DNA of 64,000 bases from JAJCYL01 sp040222875. GTDB lineage: Bacteria > Bacteroidota > Bacteroidia > Cytophagales > Cyclobacteriaceae. Of this stretch, positions 52,741 to 61,785 are shown piece by piece; within the stretch, counting starts at the first letter, position 1; the number at the start of each line of letters is the position of its first letter. The notes under the pieces were generated by a model. That model had not been told where the DNA came from, made no database searches, and worked only from the letters and a program-made list of their open reading frames with translations. The stretch covers positions 62,001-126,000 of the forward strand of contig JAVKCG010000004.1 in the NCBI GenBank assembly GCA_040222875.1. Reading direction: 5' to 3'. Made by a program: the position numbers and the translations under genes.

Positions 52741-53885
52741 TTCACCCATTATTAATTGCCGCCCTACTTTGTCTAAATGTTGCAGTTTCCGAAGTACTGG
52801 TTCAAAAAACGTTTTTAAGACATTTAGGAACCTCGTTGCTTGTAATTCTCATTACAGCAATTTGTGCTAATGTAGGTATCCTTCCTTCAGCGTCTGATGG
52901 CATTCCCGTCTATCAAGGGGTCTTTACTTACATTGCCCCTGCTGCAATATTCTACTTACTGTTAGGAGTTAACTTTAAAGATTTAGCCAAGGCTGGATTT
53001 TCAATTCTGGCAATGTTTTCAATTGGGGCAATTGGTACCAGTATCGGAGCAATTATTGCCCTGCAAATAGTGGATTTGGAAGGGGCTGTTGGAGAATTAT
53101 ATCCTGCAATTGCAGGCATGATGACTGCAACCTACATTGGAGGTGGTGTTAATTATAATGCCGTCGCCATCCACTATAACGTAATGGAAAATGGCAATTT
53201 ATTCGCTGGTATTGCGGCAGTCGATAACATTATGACAGCCGTTTGGATGGTGGTAAGCATTCTGGCAGCAAAGTTTTTCCAGTCTAAGTTCCCTAGAAAA
53301 AAAGTCATTTCAGGTCAAAATGAAAATGTTGATACCTCAAGCAGGGATTACGAAACATTTGATCCTCAGGATTTAGCAATGCTTTTTGCTATTGGCGGCG
53401 GTGTGATATGGTTTTCGGATGTACTGGCAGACTGGTTAGTAACTATAGGCTTATCCATCCCTTCGGTCATTATTTTGACTACAATCGCTTTAAGCTTAGC
53501 TCAAGTACCCGCCATAAGCAGATTAGCCGGGGCTAAGGTTTTGGGCCTTTTCTCTGTATACCTCTTTCTTGCTGTAATTGGTGCTTACTGCGACCTCTCA
53601 GCCATGCAGGAAATTGGTCAATTGGCCGGTCTGATGCTTTTATACATAATTATTGTAATGACAGTGCATGGTATCATAACCTATGGGCTTGGGGCGCTGT
53701 TCAAAATTGATTGGGACCTTGTATCGGTGGCCTCTCAGGCCAATATCGGGGGGAGTGGGTCTGCAATTGCCTTGGCAAAAAGTTTGAACAGAAATGACCT
53801 GCTTCTACCGGCGATATTAGCAGGCAGTTTGGGCTACGGTGTAGGAACTTACATCGGATTTATTGTTGCTGGCTTATTGGGTTAA
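52737..53885 (+). CDS. DUF819 family membrane protein
   Basis: 382 residues from a GTG at 52737 that overlaps the previous stop; a TTG three codons earlier is the alternative. About ten hydrophobic segments, with the DUF819 pattern around GVNFKDLAKAG, AIAGMMTATYIGGGVNYNAVAIHYNV and ANIGGSGSAIALAKSL. The family is thought to be transporters, function unknown. Translational coupling to the GltB-like protein suggests a shared substrate or stress response. A lipoprotein M49-like peptidase gene follows 64 bases downstream. Confidence 0.85.
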   Translation: MIHPLLIAALLCLNVAVSEVLVQKTFLRHLGTSLLVILITAICANVGILPSASDGIPVYQGVFTYIAPAAIFYLLLGVNFKDLAKAGFSILAMFSIGAIGTSIGAIIALQIVDLEGAVGELYPAIAGMMTATYIGGGVNYNAVAIHYNVMENGNLFAGIAAVDNIMTAVWMVVSILAAKFFQSKFPRKKVISGQNENVDTSSRDYETFDPQDLAMLFAIGGGVIWFSDVLADWLVTIGLSIPSVIILTTIALSLAQVPAISRLAGAKVLGLFSVYLFLAVIGAYCDLSAMQEIGQLAGLMLLYIIIVMTVHGIITYGLGALFKIDWDLVSVASQANIGGSGSAIALAKSLNRNDLLLPAILAGSLGYGVGTYIGFIVAGLLG

Positions 53886-53949
53886 TAACCAACATTGAAA
53901 TTTCTTAACCCACATTTTACATTTGAGCTTACAAAACACTAACCTTCTA

Positions 53950-55590
53950 ATGAAAATACTTACCTACACACTTGCTTTTGCAATTACCACATTGCTTGGA
54001 TGCAGCAATACGAAAGAATCTTCAGACCAAACCGAGGAGTCATCACCGATGGAATCAAATTTGGGAAAATATGCTACAGTTAAGCTCACTACTGATCTTA
54101 CTAAACTGACAGAAAGCCATAAGCAGATGATTCCCTTGCTTATTGAAGCATCCAAAATCATGGATGATTTGTTTTGGTTCGAAGCTTACGGTGATAAAGA
54201 GGAGCTGTTGGCTACTATGACTGATGAAGCGACGCGGCGATATGCAGAAATAAATTACGGCCCATGGGACAGGTTAGCTGGTAATGAGCCTTTTATTGAA
54301 GGGGTCGGCCCAAAACCAATGGGAGCCAATTATTACCCAACTGATATGACCAAAGAAGAATTTGACTCGGCCAACTTTGAAGGAAAGGGCAGTCAATATT
54401 CTTTTGTGAGGAGAGCAGAAAATGGCAGTCTTAAGTCCATCCCTTATAGGGAGATGTTTCCAGAGCAGGTTCGAACAGCCTCTGATCTTCTGAAGCAGGC
54501 AGCTGAGTTAGCTGAAAATGAACAGTTAAAGACATATTTGTCATTAAGAGCTGAAGCATTGCTAACTGACGAATACCAACCCAGCGACATGGCCTGGATG
54601 GAAATGAAGACCAACCAATTAGACGTGGTAATTGGTCCAATTGAAAATTATGAAGATCAACTATTTGGCAGAAAAACGGCTCATGAAGCCTATGTTTTGA
54701 TCAAGGATATGGAGTGGAGCGAAAGATTAAAAAAGTACGTTTCTTTTTTGCCAGAGCTTCAAGCTGGTCTTCCTGTTTCAGAAATGTATAAAGCTGAAAT
54801 GCCTGGTTCAAATGCCGAGTTGAATGCATATGATGTGGTGTATTACGCTGGCGATTGTAACTCAGGAAGCAAAACGATTGCAATCAACTTGCCCAATGAC
54901 GAAGAGGTTCAACTTGCCAAAGGCTCAAGAAGGCTTCAGCTTAAAAACGCCATGAGGGCCAAGTTCGACAAAATTATGGTGCCAATTACGCAGTTACTTA
55001 TTAAAGAAGACCACCGCAAACTTGTAACCTTTGATGCTTTCTTTTCAAATACTATGTTCCATGAGGTGGCGCATGGTTTGGGTATTAAGAATACAATAAA
55101 TGGAAAGGGCAGCGTAAGGGAGGCGCTAAAAGAAAACTACTCTGCACTTGAAGAAGGTAAGGCTGATATTTTAGGCCTTTACATGATCACTCAACTTTAT
55201 GACAAAGGAGAAATAGCAGCTGATATCGATGACTTTTTTACAACATTCTTAGCCGGTATTTTCAGGTCAGTGCGGTTCGGGGCTTCATCAGCCCACGGTA
55301 AGGCAAACATGATCAGATTTAATTTTTTCAAAGAATACGGTGCGTTTGTAAGGGATAAGCAAAAAGGCACCTACAGTGTTGAACCTGAGAAAATGCTACT
55401 TGCAATGAAGGCACTCTCAGAAAAAATCCTGGTTTTTCAAGGCAATGGAGATTATGAAGGTGTAGCTGCTTTTGTAGAGAAATATGCATTGATTGACCGA
55501 GAGCTTCAAGCAGACCTCGATAGGCTATCTGAAGCAGGGATACCCGTGGACGTTGTCTTCGAACAGGGAACCGAAGTACTTGGTTTATGA
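53950..55590 (+). CDS. Lipoprotein M49-like zinc peptidase (dipeptidyl peptidase III family)
   Basis: 546 residues from the ATG at 53950, which gives a proper lipoprotein signal (TLLGCSNTK); a TTG nine codons upstream does not. The zinc motif is HEVAH (about residues 371-375), followed about 30 residues later by EEGKAD, the M49 EExxAD motif. Classic M49 enzymes have a longer HExxGH; a five-residue HExxH form is known in some bacterial members. It should cleave dipeptides from N-termini, here outside the cytoplasm. Its stop overlaps the SixA gene's start by 4 bases. Confidence 0.85.
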   Translation: MKILTYTLAFAITTLLGCSNTKESSDQTEESSPMESNLGKYATVKLTTDLTKLTESHKQMIPLLIEASKIMDDLFWFEAYGDKEELLATMTDEATRRYAEINYGPWDRLAGNEPFIEGVGPKPMGANYYPTDMTKEEFDSANFEGKGSQYSFVRRAENGSLKSIPYREMFPEQVRTASDLLKQAAELAENEQLKTYLSLRAEALLTDEYQPSDMAWMEMKTNQLDVVIGPIENYEDQLFGRKTAHEAYVLIKDMEWSERLKKYVSFLPELQAGLPVSEMYKAEMPGSNAELNAYDVVYYAGDCNSGSKTIAINLPNDEEVQLAKGSRRLQLKNAMRAKFDKIMVPITQLLIKEDHRKLVTFDAFFSNTMFHEVAHGLGIKNTINGKGSVREALKENYSALEEGKADILGLYMITQLYDKGEIAADIDDFFTTFLAGIFRSVRFGASSAHGKANMIRFNFFKEYGAFVRDKQKGTYSVEPEKMLLAMKALSEKILVFQGNGDYEGVAAFVEKYALIDRELQADLDRLSEAGIPVDVVFEQGTEVLGL

Positions 55591-56078
55591 CGAAATGCCT
55601 CTACGTAGTGCGCCATGCAAAATCCAGCTGGGACAACCCAGGATTGCGGGATTTTGACAGACCGCTGAATAGCAGAGGTGAGCGGGATGCACCGAGAATT
55701 GGGCAGTACCTCAAGTTACATGAGGTTCTCCCTGATTTTTTACTCTCCAGTCCTGCAAACAGGGCATTGACTACGGCCAATATTATCGCAGGTGAAATTG
55801 GGTATTCAGGTGCAATACAAACCGATCGGAGTATTTATCATGCGGATGAAGATACATTGCTTAACGCCGTTAAAAAGCTTGACAATGGCCATCAATCAGC
55901 AATGATCTTTGGTCACAACCCAGGATTTACGGATTTTGTAAATGGTCTAACTGATGCTGAAATTGATAACATACCAACATGTGGGGTTTGTAAAATCGAG
56001 TTTAGGATGGAAACCTGGGCTGACGTGAAATTTGGTACTGGTAAATTGATCTTTTTTCAATATCCGAAAGGACTTTGA
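55587..56078 (+). CDS. SixA-like histidine phosphatase
   Basis: 163 residues of the histidine phosphatase superfamily. The catalytic RHG-like motif is VVRHAKSSWDN, with the second His in FGHNPGF; size and sequence agree with SixA, which removes phosphate from phosphohistidine of phosphorelay proteins or from other small substrates. It overlaps the M49-like gene by 4 bases (ATGA). TyrS is 93 bases downstream, so the operon probably ends here or at the hairpin in that gap. Confidence 0.9.
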   Translation: MTKCLYVVRHAKSSWDNPGLRDFDRPLNSRGERDAPRIGQYLKLHEVLPDFLLSSPANRALTTANIIAGEIGYSGAIQTDRSIYHADEDTLLNAVKKLDNGHQSAMIFGHNPGFTDFVNGLTDAEIDNIPTCGVCKIEFRMETWADVKFGTGKLIFFQYPKGL

Positions 56079-56127
56079 AAGGCCAGGTCTATCTTTGAAG
56101 AAAGAAATTCGAATCTTGATTAATACC

Positions 56128-56160
56128 ATGGTCTGTGTTCCACAGACCATTCTATTTTAT
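56128..56160 (+). promoter_or_regulatory. Hairpin in the sixA-tyrS gap
   Basis: Perfect 10-bp stem ATGGTCTGTG/CACAGACCAT (56128-56137 and 56141-56150), 3-base loop, followed by TCTATTTTAT. It may be the terminator of the sixA operon with a weak T-tract or a leader element of tyrS: a perfect TAnnTTTG box at 56090-56097 lies upstream and would put the hairpin inside the tyrS leader. Confidence 0.5.
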
Positions 56161-56171
56161 ATCTCTGAATA

Positions 56172-57458
56172 ATGAAAAAAGATTTTGTAGCAGAATTAAA
56201 ATGGCGGGGCATGCTTCATGACATGATGCCTGGCACAGATGAGCAGTTGAACAAAGAAATGACGGCCGGCTACATCGGGTTCGACCCTACCGCTGACTCT
56301 TTGCACATTGGCAATTTGGTACAAATCATGATCCTGGTTCATTTTCAAAATGCCGGACACAAGCCTTTCGCACTCGTTGGCGGTGCCACAGGAATGGTCG
56401 GCGACCCATCTGGAAAATCTGCTGAACGTAACCTCCTTTCTCCAGAAATACTCGACCACAATCTTAAAGGTGTTAAAGCACAGCTTGAAAAATTTCTTGA
56501 TTTCGATTGTGGAGACAACTCTGCTGAAATCGTCAATAATTACGATTGGTTCAAGGACTTCTTGTTTCTTGATTTCATTAGGGATGTAGGGAAGCACATA
56601 ACAATCAGCTATATGATGGCCAAAGATTCTGTAAAAACAAGGCTGGAAAGTGGCCTCTCATTTACAGAGTTTTCCTACCAGTTGGTTCAGGGTTATGATT
56701 TTTATGTGCTTAACAAAGACAGAAATTGCAAAATTCAAATGGGCGGATCGGATCAATGGGGCAACATTGTTACAGGCACCGAATTGATAAGGCGCAAGGG
56801 TGGTGGTGATGCATTCGCTTTGACTACCCCATTGATCACCAAGGCCGACGGGTCTAAATTCGGTAAAACGGAAGGTGGCAATGTGTGGCTTGATCCTGCC
56901 AAAACATCTCCCTACGCCTTCTATCAATATTGGATAAATGCCAGTGATGATGACGTCGCTAATTTCATTCGCATTTTCACGCTCAAAAGCAAAGATGAAA
57001 TTGAGGCTTTAGAAAAAGAACATGCCGAAACCCCTCATTTAAGGATACTGCAAAAAGCACTGGCAGAGGACATTACCACGCGGGTTCACGGCAAAGAAGA
57101 ATTAGATAGTGCAATCAAAGCATCTCAAATCTTATTTGGAAAATCTGTAACTGAAGAATTAAAATCACTTCGGGAAGATTTGTTGCTTTCTGTTCTTGAT
57201 GGAGTGCCACAAATAGGCATCAATAAATCTACCCTGGATACTGCAGAAAATGTGACCGACCTTTTATCGGTATTAACTAATAATCAGATATTTAAATCGA
57301 AAGGTGAAGCCAGAAAAATGATCGATCAGGGTGGTGTAAGCGTTAATAAGGCCAAATTGGAAGCGTTCGATCAGTCCGTCAATTTTGACCTCCTTCATAA
57401 TAAGTATCTACTCGTTCAACGTGGTAAGAAAAATTACTACCTGATCGTAGTCGATTGA
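56172..57458 (+). CDS. tyrS: Tyrosyl-tRNA synthetase
   Basis: 428 residues, class I synthetase that charges tRNA(Tyr). The HIGH-like motif is HIGN in FDPTADSLHIGNLVQI, the tyrosine-binding region reads DFYVLNKD and QMGGSDQWGNI, and the KMSKS-like loop is KFGKTEGG. A C-terminal S4-like RNA-binding domain follows (KGEARKMIDQGGVSVN). It is alone on this strand, convergent with the radical SAM gene 3 bases away. Confidence 0.96.
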   Translation: MKKDFVAELKWRGMLHDMMPGTDEQLNKEMTAGYIGFDPTADSLHIGNLVQIMILVHFQNAGHKPFALVGGATGMVGDPSGKSAERNLLSPEILDHNLKGVKAQLEKFLDFDCGDNSAEIVNNYDWFKDFLFLDFIRDVGKHITISYMMAKDSVKTRLESGLSFTEFSYQLVQGYDFYVLNKDRNCKIQMGGSDQWGNIVTGTELIRRKGGGDAFALTTPLITKADGSKFGKTEGGNVWLDPAKTSPYAFYQYWINASDDDVANFIRIFTLKSKDEIEALEKEHAETPHLRILQKALAEDITTRVHGKEELDSAIKASQILFGKSVTEELKSLREDLLLSVLDGVPQIGINKSTLDTAENVTDLLSVLTNNQIFKSKGEARKMIDQGGVSVNKAKLEAFDQSVNFDLLHNKYLLVQRGKKNYYLIVVD

Positions 57459-57460
57459 CC

Positions 57461-58522
57461 TCACTCAAACAACGAGTAATTACCTCTTTTCCTGAATTTA
57501 GTACAGTCCAGTTCTGGTAGTGGTTCTTTGTCACTTAAATATTTCTTCTTTGACAATTCTATCATTTGCCTGATAGATTCGGCTATGTTGCCATCACCTT
57601 TCATTCTTCTCCCCCATTCGCTGTCGTTAACTTTTCCACCATGCAAAGTTGATATGAGGTTCCAAACCTTTGTGGCCCTGTCAGAATAGTTTTTAGCAAT
57701 CCAGTCTTTAAAAATTATACTTACCTGACCATTGAGACGCACTACATTATGACCAATACTTCTGGCGCCATTTTTAGCTGCCTGCTCAATTATTTTCGGG
57801 ATTTCATGATTGTTCAAACCAGGTATTATCGGGGCTACCATCACCCCTACTGGAACACCAGCTTCAGATAACTTTTTCACCGTCTCCATTCGTTTTTTAG
57901 AACTTGCGGTTCGGGGCTCCATGCGCCCCCTCAGTTTTTCATCAAGCGTCGTGATAGAAATGTGAACGGTCACAAGGTTGAGCCTGGCCAATTCACTCAG
58001 AATATCGATGTCCCTGGTTATCAGGCTGTTTTTTGTAATCAGACCAACCGGATTTCGATATTTTAAGATCACAGCCAAAAGCTGACGGGTGAGTTTAAAT
58101 TTCTTTTCCAGTGGTTGATAGCAATCCGTATTGCCAGAAAGCATAATAACCGACGGTTTCCAATATTTTGAAAGAAACTTCTTTTCGAGAAGCGCTGGCG
58201 CTTCCTTCTTCACTATAATTTTACTCTCGAAATCCAAACCCGCACTAAAGCCCCAATATTGATGCGAGTTACGGGCGTAGCAATAAACACAACCATGTTC
58301 ACATCCCTGATATGGATTAATCGAATTGGTCCAACCCAAATCTGGGCTGTCATTTTTGCTGATAATATTTTTAGGATTTTCGTAATAAAGTTCCGTTTGC
58401 GGTTTTAATTGTTGCAAAGGCTCATCCAGGCCTTCAATATGATCTTGCACTATTTCATTCTTCAAGAATTCATTCTTCACGTTGGATTGTGCCCCTCTTC
58501 CTTTTAAGTATTTTAATTGCAT
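57461..58522 (-). CDS. Radical SAM protein, PA0069/Rv2578c type
   Basis: 353 residues. The [4Fe-4S] cluster Cys triad is GCEHGCVYCYARN (Cys74, Cys78, Cys81, spacing Cx3Cx2C) within the pattern PYQGCEHGCVYC of the PA0069-type radical SAM proteins, related to spore photoproduct lyase. Their reaction is not established; a repair or modification role is suspected. Its start codon lies at the edge of an AT-rich perfect inverted repeat shared with the divergent amidohydrolase promoter region. Confidence 0.9.
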   Translation of the reverse strand: MQLKYLKGRGAQSNVKNEFLKNEIVQDHIEGLDEPLQQLKPQTELYYENPKNIISKNDSPDLGWTNSINPYQGCEHGCVYCYARNSHQYWGFSAGLDFESKIIVKKEAPALLEKKFLSKYWKPSVIMLSGNTDCYQPLEKKFKLTRQLLAVILKYRNPVGLITKNSLITRDIDILSELARLNLVTVHISITTLDEKLRGRMEPRTASSKKRMETVKKLSEAGVPVGVMVAPIIPGLNNHEIPKIIEQAAKNGARSIGHNVVRLNGQVSIIFKDWIAKNYSDRATKVWNLISTLHGGKVNDSEWGRRMKGDGNIAESIRQMIELSKKKYLSDKEPLPELDCTKFRKRGNYSLFE

Positions 58523-58543
58523 ATACTAATATATATAGTATAT
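58521..58543. promoter_or_regulatory. Perfect inverted repeat between divergent genes
   Basis: Arms ATATACTA and TAGTATAT, 7-base AT spacer. It overlaps the first two bases of the minus-strand radical SAM start codon. A dimer-binding site is possible, but the region is very AT-rich. Confidence 0.4.
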
Positions 58544-58645
58544 CTAATATATTTAGTTTAATACGCTAAATACCAAATGAGCTTTTCTAAAATATTATTA
58601 ATGATGGATTGGATATTTTTGACCGCCGGTCAAGAAGCGTTCAAT

Positions 58646-59872
58646 ATGCAAACAATAAACATCAATCGGTTAAAAGAACGACTTGATAAAGTCAACGAAA
58701 TTGGTGCAATGCCAGTAGGAGGTGTTAAACGCCTTGCATTAACTGATGAAGACAAATTAGTCCGTGACCTCTTAAAAAAGTGGTTTGATGAACTAAACCT
58801 GACAACACTAATTGATCAGGCTGGCAACATGGTTGGTACCTGGAAAATCAGCAATCAGAACCCAGTTGCAATTGGCTCTCATTTAGACACCGTTGGCACC
58901 GGTGGATTATTCGATGGCTCATTAGGTGTTGTGGCTGGCCTGGAGGTGCTACAGACAATTATTGAATCCGGCATTAAGATTAATAAACCGCTGTCAGTTA
59001 TCAATTTTACAAATGAAGAAGGCGTAAGGTTCACACCAGATATGATGGGCAGCTATGCTTTTGCTGGTCTTGGCAAAATTGAGGATATCTGGTCGGCAAA
59101 AGCAGAAGAAAACCAGGCCATAAATCTAATAGATGAGCTTAAGCGAACCGGCTATTTAGGTGAAGTGAAATGTGGATCAGTGAACCTGGATTCGTATTTC
59201 GAACTCCACATTGAACAAGGCCCGGTGCTTGAAGCGGAGAATATCCAGATAGGCGTAGTAGAAAAAGTACAGGGCATAAATTGGACCGAGTATGTTTTTA
59301 AGGGAAAAGCTAATCATGCTGGCACCACACCCATGCGTATGCGCCGGGACGCTGGTTATGTGGCGGCGTCTGTTTCAAAGCATGTAAGGGAACTAACCAG
59401 GGAAATTGGTGGCGCCCAGGTGGGCACAGTTGGTATCACTGAGGCATTTCCTAATTTGATCAATGTGATCCCTGAAAGGGTAAGGGTTACGGTTGATCTC
59501 AGAAATACGGACAAAGGGCAGTTGCTAAAAGCTCAGCGATTGTTGGACGAATACGTCAGTCAAGTTTCCACAGAGGAGAACGTTGCTGTTGACAGAAACG
59601 AACTGGTAAGGTTTGACCCAGTTAATTTCGATCCAGACATGGTTAATTTAATTGAACAAAAATCGAAAGCCCTCGGTTACTCAAGCATGCGAATGCCAAG
59701 TGGTGCTGGTCATGATGCACAAATGATGGCCTCCATATGTTCTACAGCAATGATTTTCATCCAAAGCAAAGATGGCATCAGTCACAATATTGATGAATTC
59801 TCAAGTGATGATGCCATAGAGGCCGGTGCCAATGTTTTATTGAATGCTGTTTTGGAAAAGCTAACTTCTTAG
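58646..59872 (+). CDS. Zn-dependent amidohydrolase, hydantoinase/carbamoylase type (M20)
   Basis: 408 residues from the ATG at 58646; an upstream start is possible but adds residues not seen in the family. M20-type di-zinc hydrolase with IGSHLDTVGTGGLFDGSLG, NFTNEEGVRF and HIEQGPVLE, typical of N-carbamoyl-amino-acid hydrolases, ureidoglycolate/allantoate hydrolases and beta-ureidopropionases. The exact substrate is unknown; no purine or hydantoin genes adjoin. The stop lies 3 bases before the sterol-desaturase-like gene. Confidence 0.9.
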   Translation: MQTININRLKERLDKVNEIGAMPVGGVKRLALTDEDKLVRDLLKKWFDELNLTTLIDQAGNMVGTWKISNQNPVAIGSHLDTVGTGGLFDGSLGVVAGLEVLQTIIESGIKINKPLSVINFTNEEGVRFTPDMMGSYAFAGLGKIEDIWSAKAEENQAINLIDELKRTGYLGEVKCGSVNLDSYFELHIEQGPVLEAENIQIGVVEKVQGINWTEYVFKGKANHAGTTPMRMRRDAGYVAASVSKHVRELTREIGGAQVGTVGITEAFPNLINVIPERVRVTVDLRNTDKGQLLKAQRLLDEYVSQVSTEENVAVDRNELVRFDPVNFDPDMVNLIEQKSKALGYSSMRMPSGAGHDAQMMASICSTAMIFIQSKDGISHNIDEFSSDDAIEAGANVLLNAVLEKLTS

Positions 59873-59875
59873 CCG

Positions 59876-60775
59876 GTGGATTTTATCATCAAGTATTGGA
59901 ACATAATTAAAGAAGCCTATTTAGGATACGCTAGCTATTTCTGGAATGAAATCACCTTCAATTACACTTATAAACCCTGGTGGGAGAATTACTTCTGGAT
60001 GCTTATTGCAGTTTCCCTTTTCTTCCTGGCACTGGAGTGGCTAAAACCCTGGAGGGAAGATCAACCGAAATTTAGGAAGGATTTCTGGCTGGATGCGTTC
60101 TACATGTTTTTCAACTTCTTCCTCTTTTCTTTGATTTTTTACAATGCTTTATCAAATGTAGTTGTCAACCTTTTCAATGATTTCCTGGGGATTTTTGGCC
60201 TCACAAATATTGTAGCTCTTCAGATTGATTCATGGCCGAGATGGGGTCAACTGCTTACGCTATTTTTGGTCAGGGATTTCGTTCATTGGAATGTGCATCG
60301 ATTGTTACATAGGGTTCCATTTCTTTGGGAATTTCATAAAGTGCACCACTCTGTGGAGCAAATGGGATTCGCAGCACACCTTCGCTATCACTGGATGGAA
60401 AATGTAGTTTACAAAACCCTCGAGTATATTCCCTTGGCGATGATCGGTTTTGGAATTGATGATTTCTTCATCGTACATATGCTGGCAACGGCTGTTGGCC
60501 ACTGGAACCACGCCAATTTCACAGCGAACATTGGGCCATTTAAGTACCTGCTCAACAATCCATCCATGCATATTTGGCACCACGCCTACTACATCCCCGA
60601 AGAAAGAAAATTCGGGGTGAATTTTGGATTAACACTTAGCGTTTGGGATTACATTTTTGGCACAGCGTACATTCCACATAATGGCCGGGATATACGACTT
60701 GGCTTCCCAGGAATTGAGAAATTCCCTAAGAAATTCGTTGATCAGAATTTACATGGGTTTAGTGGTAAACCTTGA
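59876..60775 (+). CDS. Sterol desaturase/fatty acid hydroxylase-like membrane protein
   Basis: 299 residues, read from a GTG. About four hydrophobic segments and the His-rich di-iron boxes of the superfamily: HWNVHRLLH, HKVHHS, then HWNHANF and HIWHHAYY. Such enzymes oxidise fatty acids, carotenoids or sterols with oxygen in the membrane. Substrate unknown. It is 3 bases after the amidohydrolase, so the two share a transcript. The Fic gene follows 36 bases downstream behind its own promoter and palindrome. Confidence 0.9.
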   Translation: MDFIIKYWNIIKEAYLGYASYFWNEITFNYTYKPWWENYFWMLIAVSLFFLALEWLKPWREDQPKFRKDFWLDAFYMFFNFFLFSLIFYNALSNVVVNLFNDFLGIFGLTNIVALQIDSWPRWGQLLTLFLVRDFVHWNVHRLLHRVPFLWEFHKVHHSVEQMGFAAHLRYHWMENVVYKTLEYIPLAMIGFGIDDFFIVHMLATAVGHWNHANFTANIGPFKYLLNNPSMHIWHHAYYIPEERKFGVNFGLTLSVWDYIFGTAYIPHNGRDIRLGFPGIEKFPKKFVDQNLHGFSGKP

Positions 60776-60782
60776 TTTGGCA

Positions 60783-60790
60783 TATCTTTG
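60783..60790 (+). promoter_or_regulatory. Candidate -7 box of the Fic gene
   Basis: TATCTTTG, a perfect TAnnTTTG match, 21 bases before the ATG at 60812. The transcription start would fall inside the palindrome, so the 5' leader would be very short. Confidence 0.55.
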
Positions 60791-60811
60791 ATAGTATCAT
60801 ATGATACTATC
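60790..60811. promoter_or_regulatory. Perfect 22-bp palindrome abutting the Fic start codon
   Basis: Half-site GATAGTATCAT followed directly by its complement, ATGATACTATC, with no spacer. It begins at the last base of the -7 box and ends immediately before the Fic ATG, so a bound dimer would block the transcription start. The Fic protein has a C-terminal winged-helix-like domain that could bind it. Confidence 0.75.
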
Positions 60812-61768
60812 ATGAAGCCTCCTTATGATATTACACCGACCATATTAAAGCTAATTGCTACTATTTCAGAAAAGATTGGGCATGTGAACGCCAATTTTTT
60901 AGACAAACCTTCTCCGCAGTTAAGGAAGCAAAACAACATCAAGACAATTCACTCCTCATTAAGTATTGAAGGGAACACTTTAACAACGGATCAAATTACC
61001 GCCCTGCTAGAAAACAAGCGGGTAATTGGTCCACAAAAAGACATAACTGAGGTAATCAACGCTATTTCAATCTATGAACAGCTTAATCAATTTGATCCGT
61101 TCTCAATAGAATCATTTCTCAAAGCACATAAAATGCTGATGAAGGGCCTTTCAGAGAGTGCTGGTAAATTGAGAACAACCGGTGTTGGAATTGTGAAAGG
61201 AGAACATGTGCAACACATCGCACCGCCGCATAGCAGAGTGGCATATTTAATGAATTCACTATTTGACTATTTAAAAGATCCAGATGAATTATGTATAATC
61301 AAAAGTTGCGTGTTCCATTATGAAATGGAGTTTATACACCCTTTTGCTGATGGCAATGGCCGTATGGGGAGGCTGTGGCAAACGCTGATTTTGATGAGTG
61401 AGTATCGATTGTTTGAATTCCTTCCTTTCGAAACCCTAATCCATGAAACACAGGACGAATACTACAAAACACTCGCTCTTTGTGACAAAACTGGAAAATC
61501 GACCCCATTTATTGAATACATGCTTCAACTGATCAGTAAATCCTTGGATTCCTTATCTTCAGTGAACAGCAAAACAATGACGGATCTCGGCCGGATAGAA
61601 TACTTTCTTTCCCTAGACATTCAAGAGTTTAATCGAAAGAATTATCTGGATGTCTTCAAAAATATCTCTCCAGCAACTGCAAGTAGGGACCTCAAGAAAG
61701 GCGTTGATTTAGGCTTTTTGGTTAAGACTGGTGATAAAAACAACACCACTTATAGCAAGAAAAGCTGA
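60812..61768 (+). CDS. Fic family protein with inhibitory helix and C-terminal winged helix
   Basis: 318 residues from the ATG at 60812, placed by the palindrome and promoter. An inhibitory helix motif (S/T)xxxE(G/N) is met by SLSIEGN (about 49-55), so this is a class II Fic protein in which Glu53 blocks ATP until relieved. The catalytic motif HPFADGNGRMGR (His176) is intact. The last ~70 residues (MTDLGRIEYFLS, then ISPATASRDLKKGVDLGFLVKTG) form a winged helix. Fic enzymes usually add AMP to target proteins. The palindrome upstream suggests autoregulation. Confidence 0.92.
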   Translation: MKPPYDITPTILKLIATISEKIGHVNANFLDKPSPQLRKQNNIKTIHSSLSIEGNTLTTDQITALLENKRVIGPQKDITEVINAISIYEQLNQFDPFSIESFLKAHKMLMKGLSESAGKLRTTGVGIVKGEHVQHIAPPHSRVAYLMNSLFDYLKDPDELCIIKSCVFHYEMEFIHPFADGNGRMGRLWQTLILMSEYRLFEFLPFETLIHETQDEYYKTLALCDKTGKSTPFIEYMLQLISKSLDSLSSVNSKTMTDLGRIEYFLSLDIQEFNRKNYLDVFKNISPATASRDLKKGVDLGFLVKTGDKNNTTYSKKS

Positions 61769-61785
61769 ACTAAAACGAGGCTATC

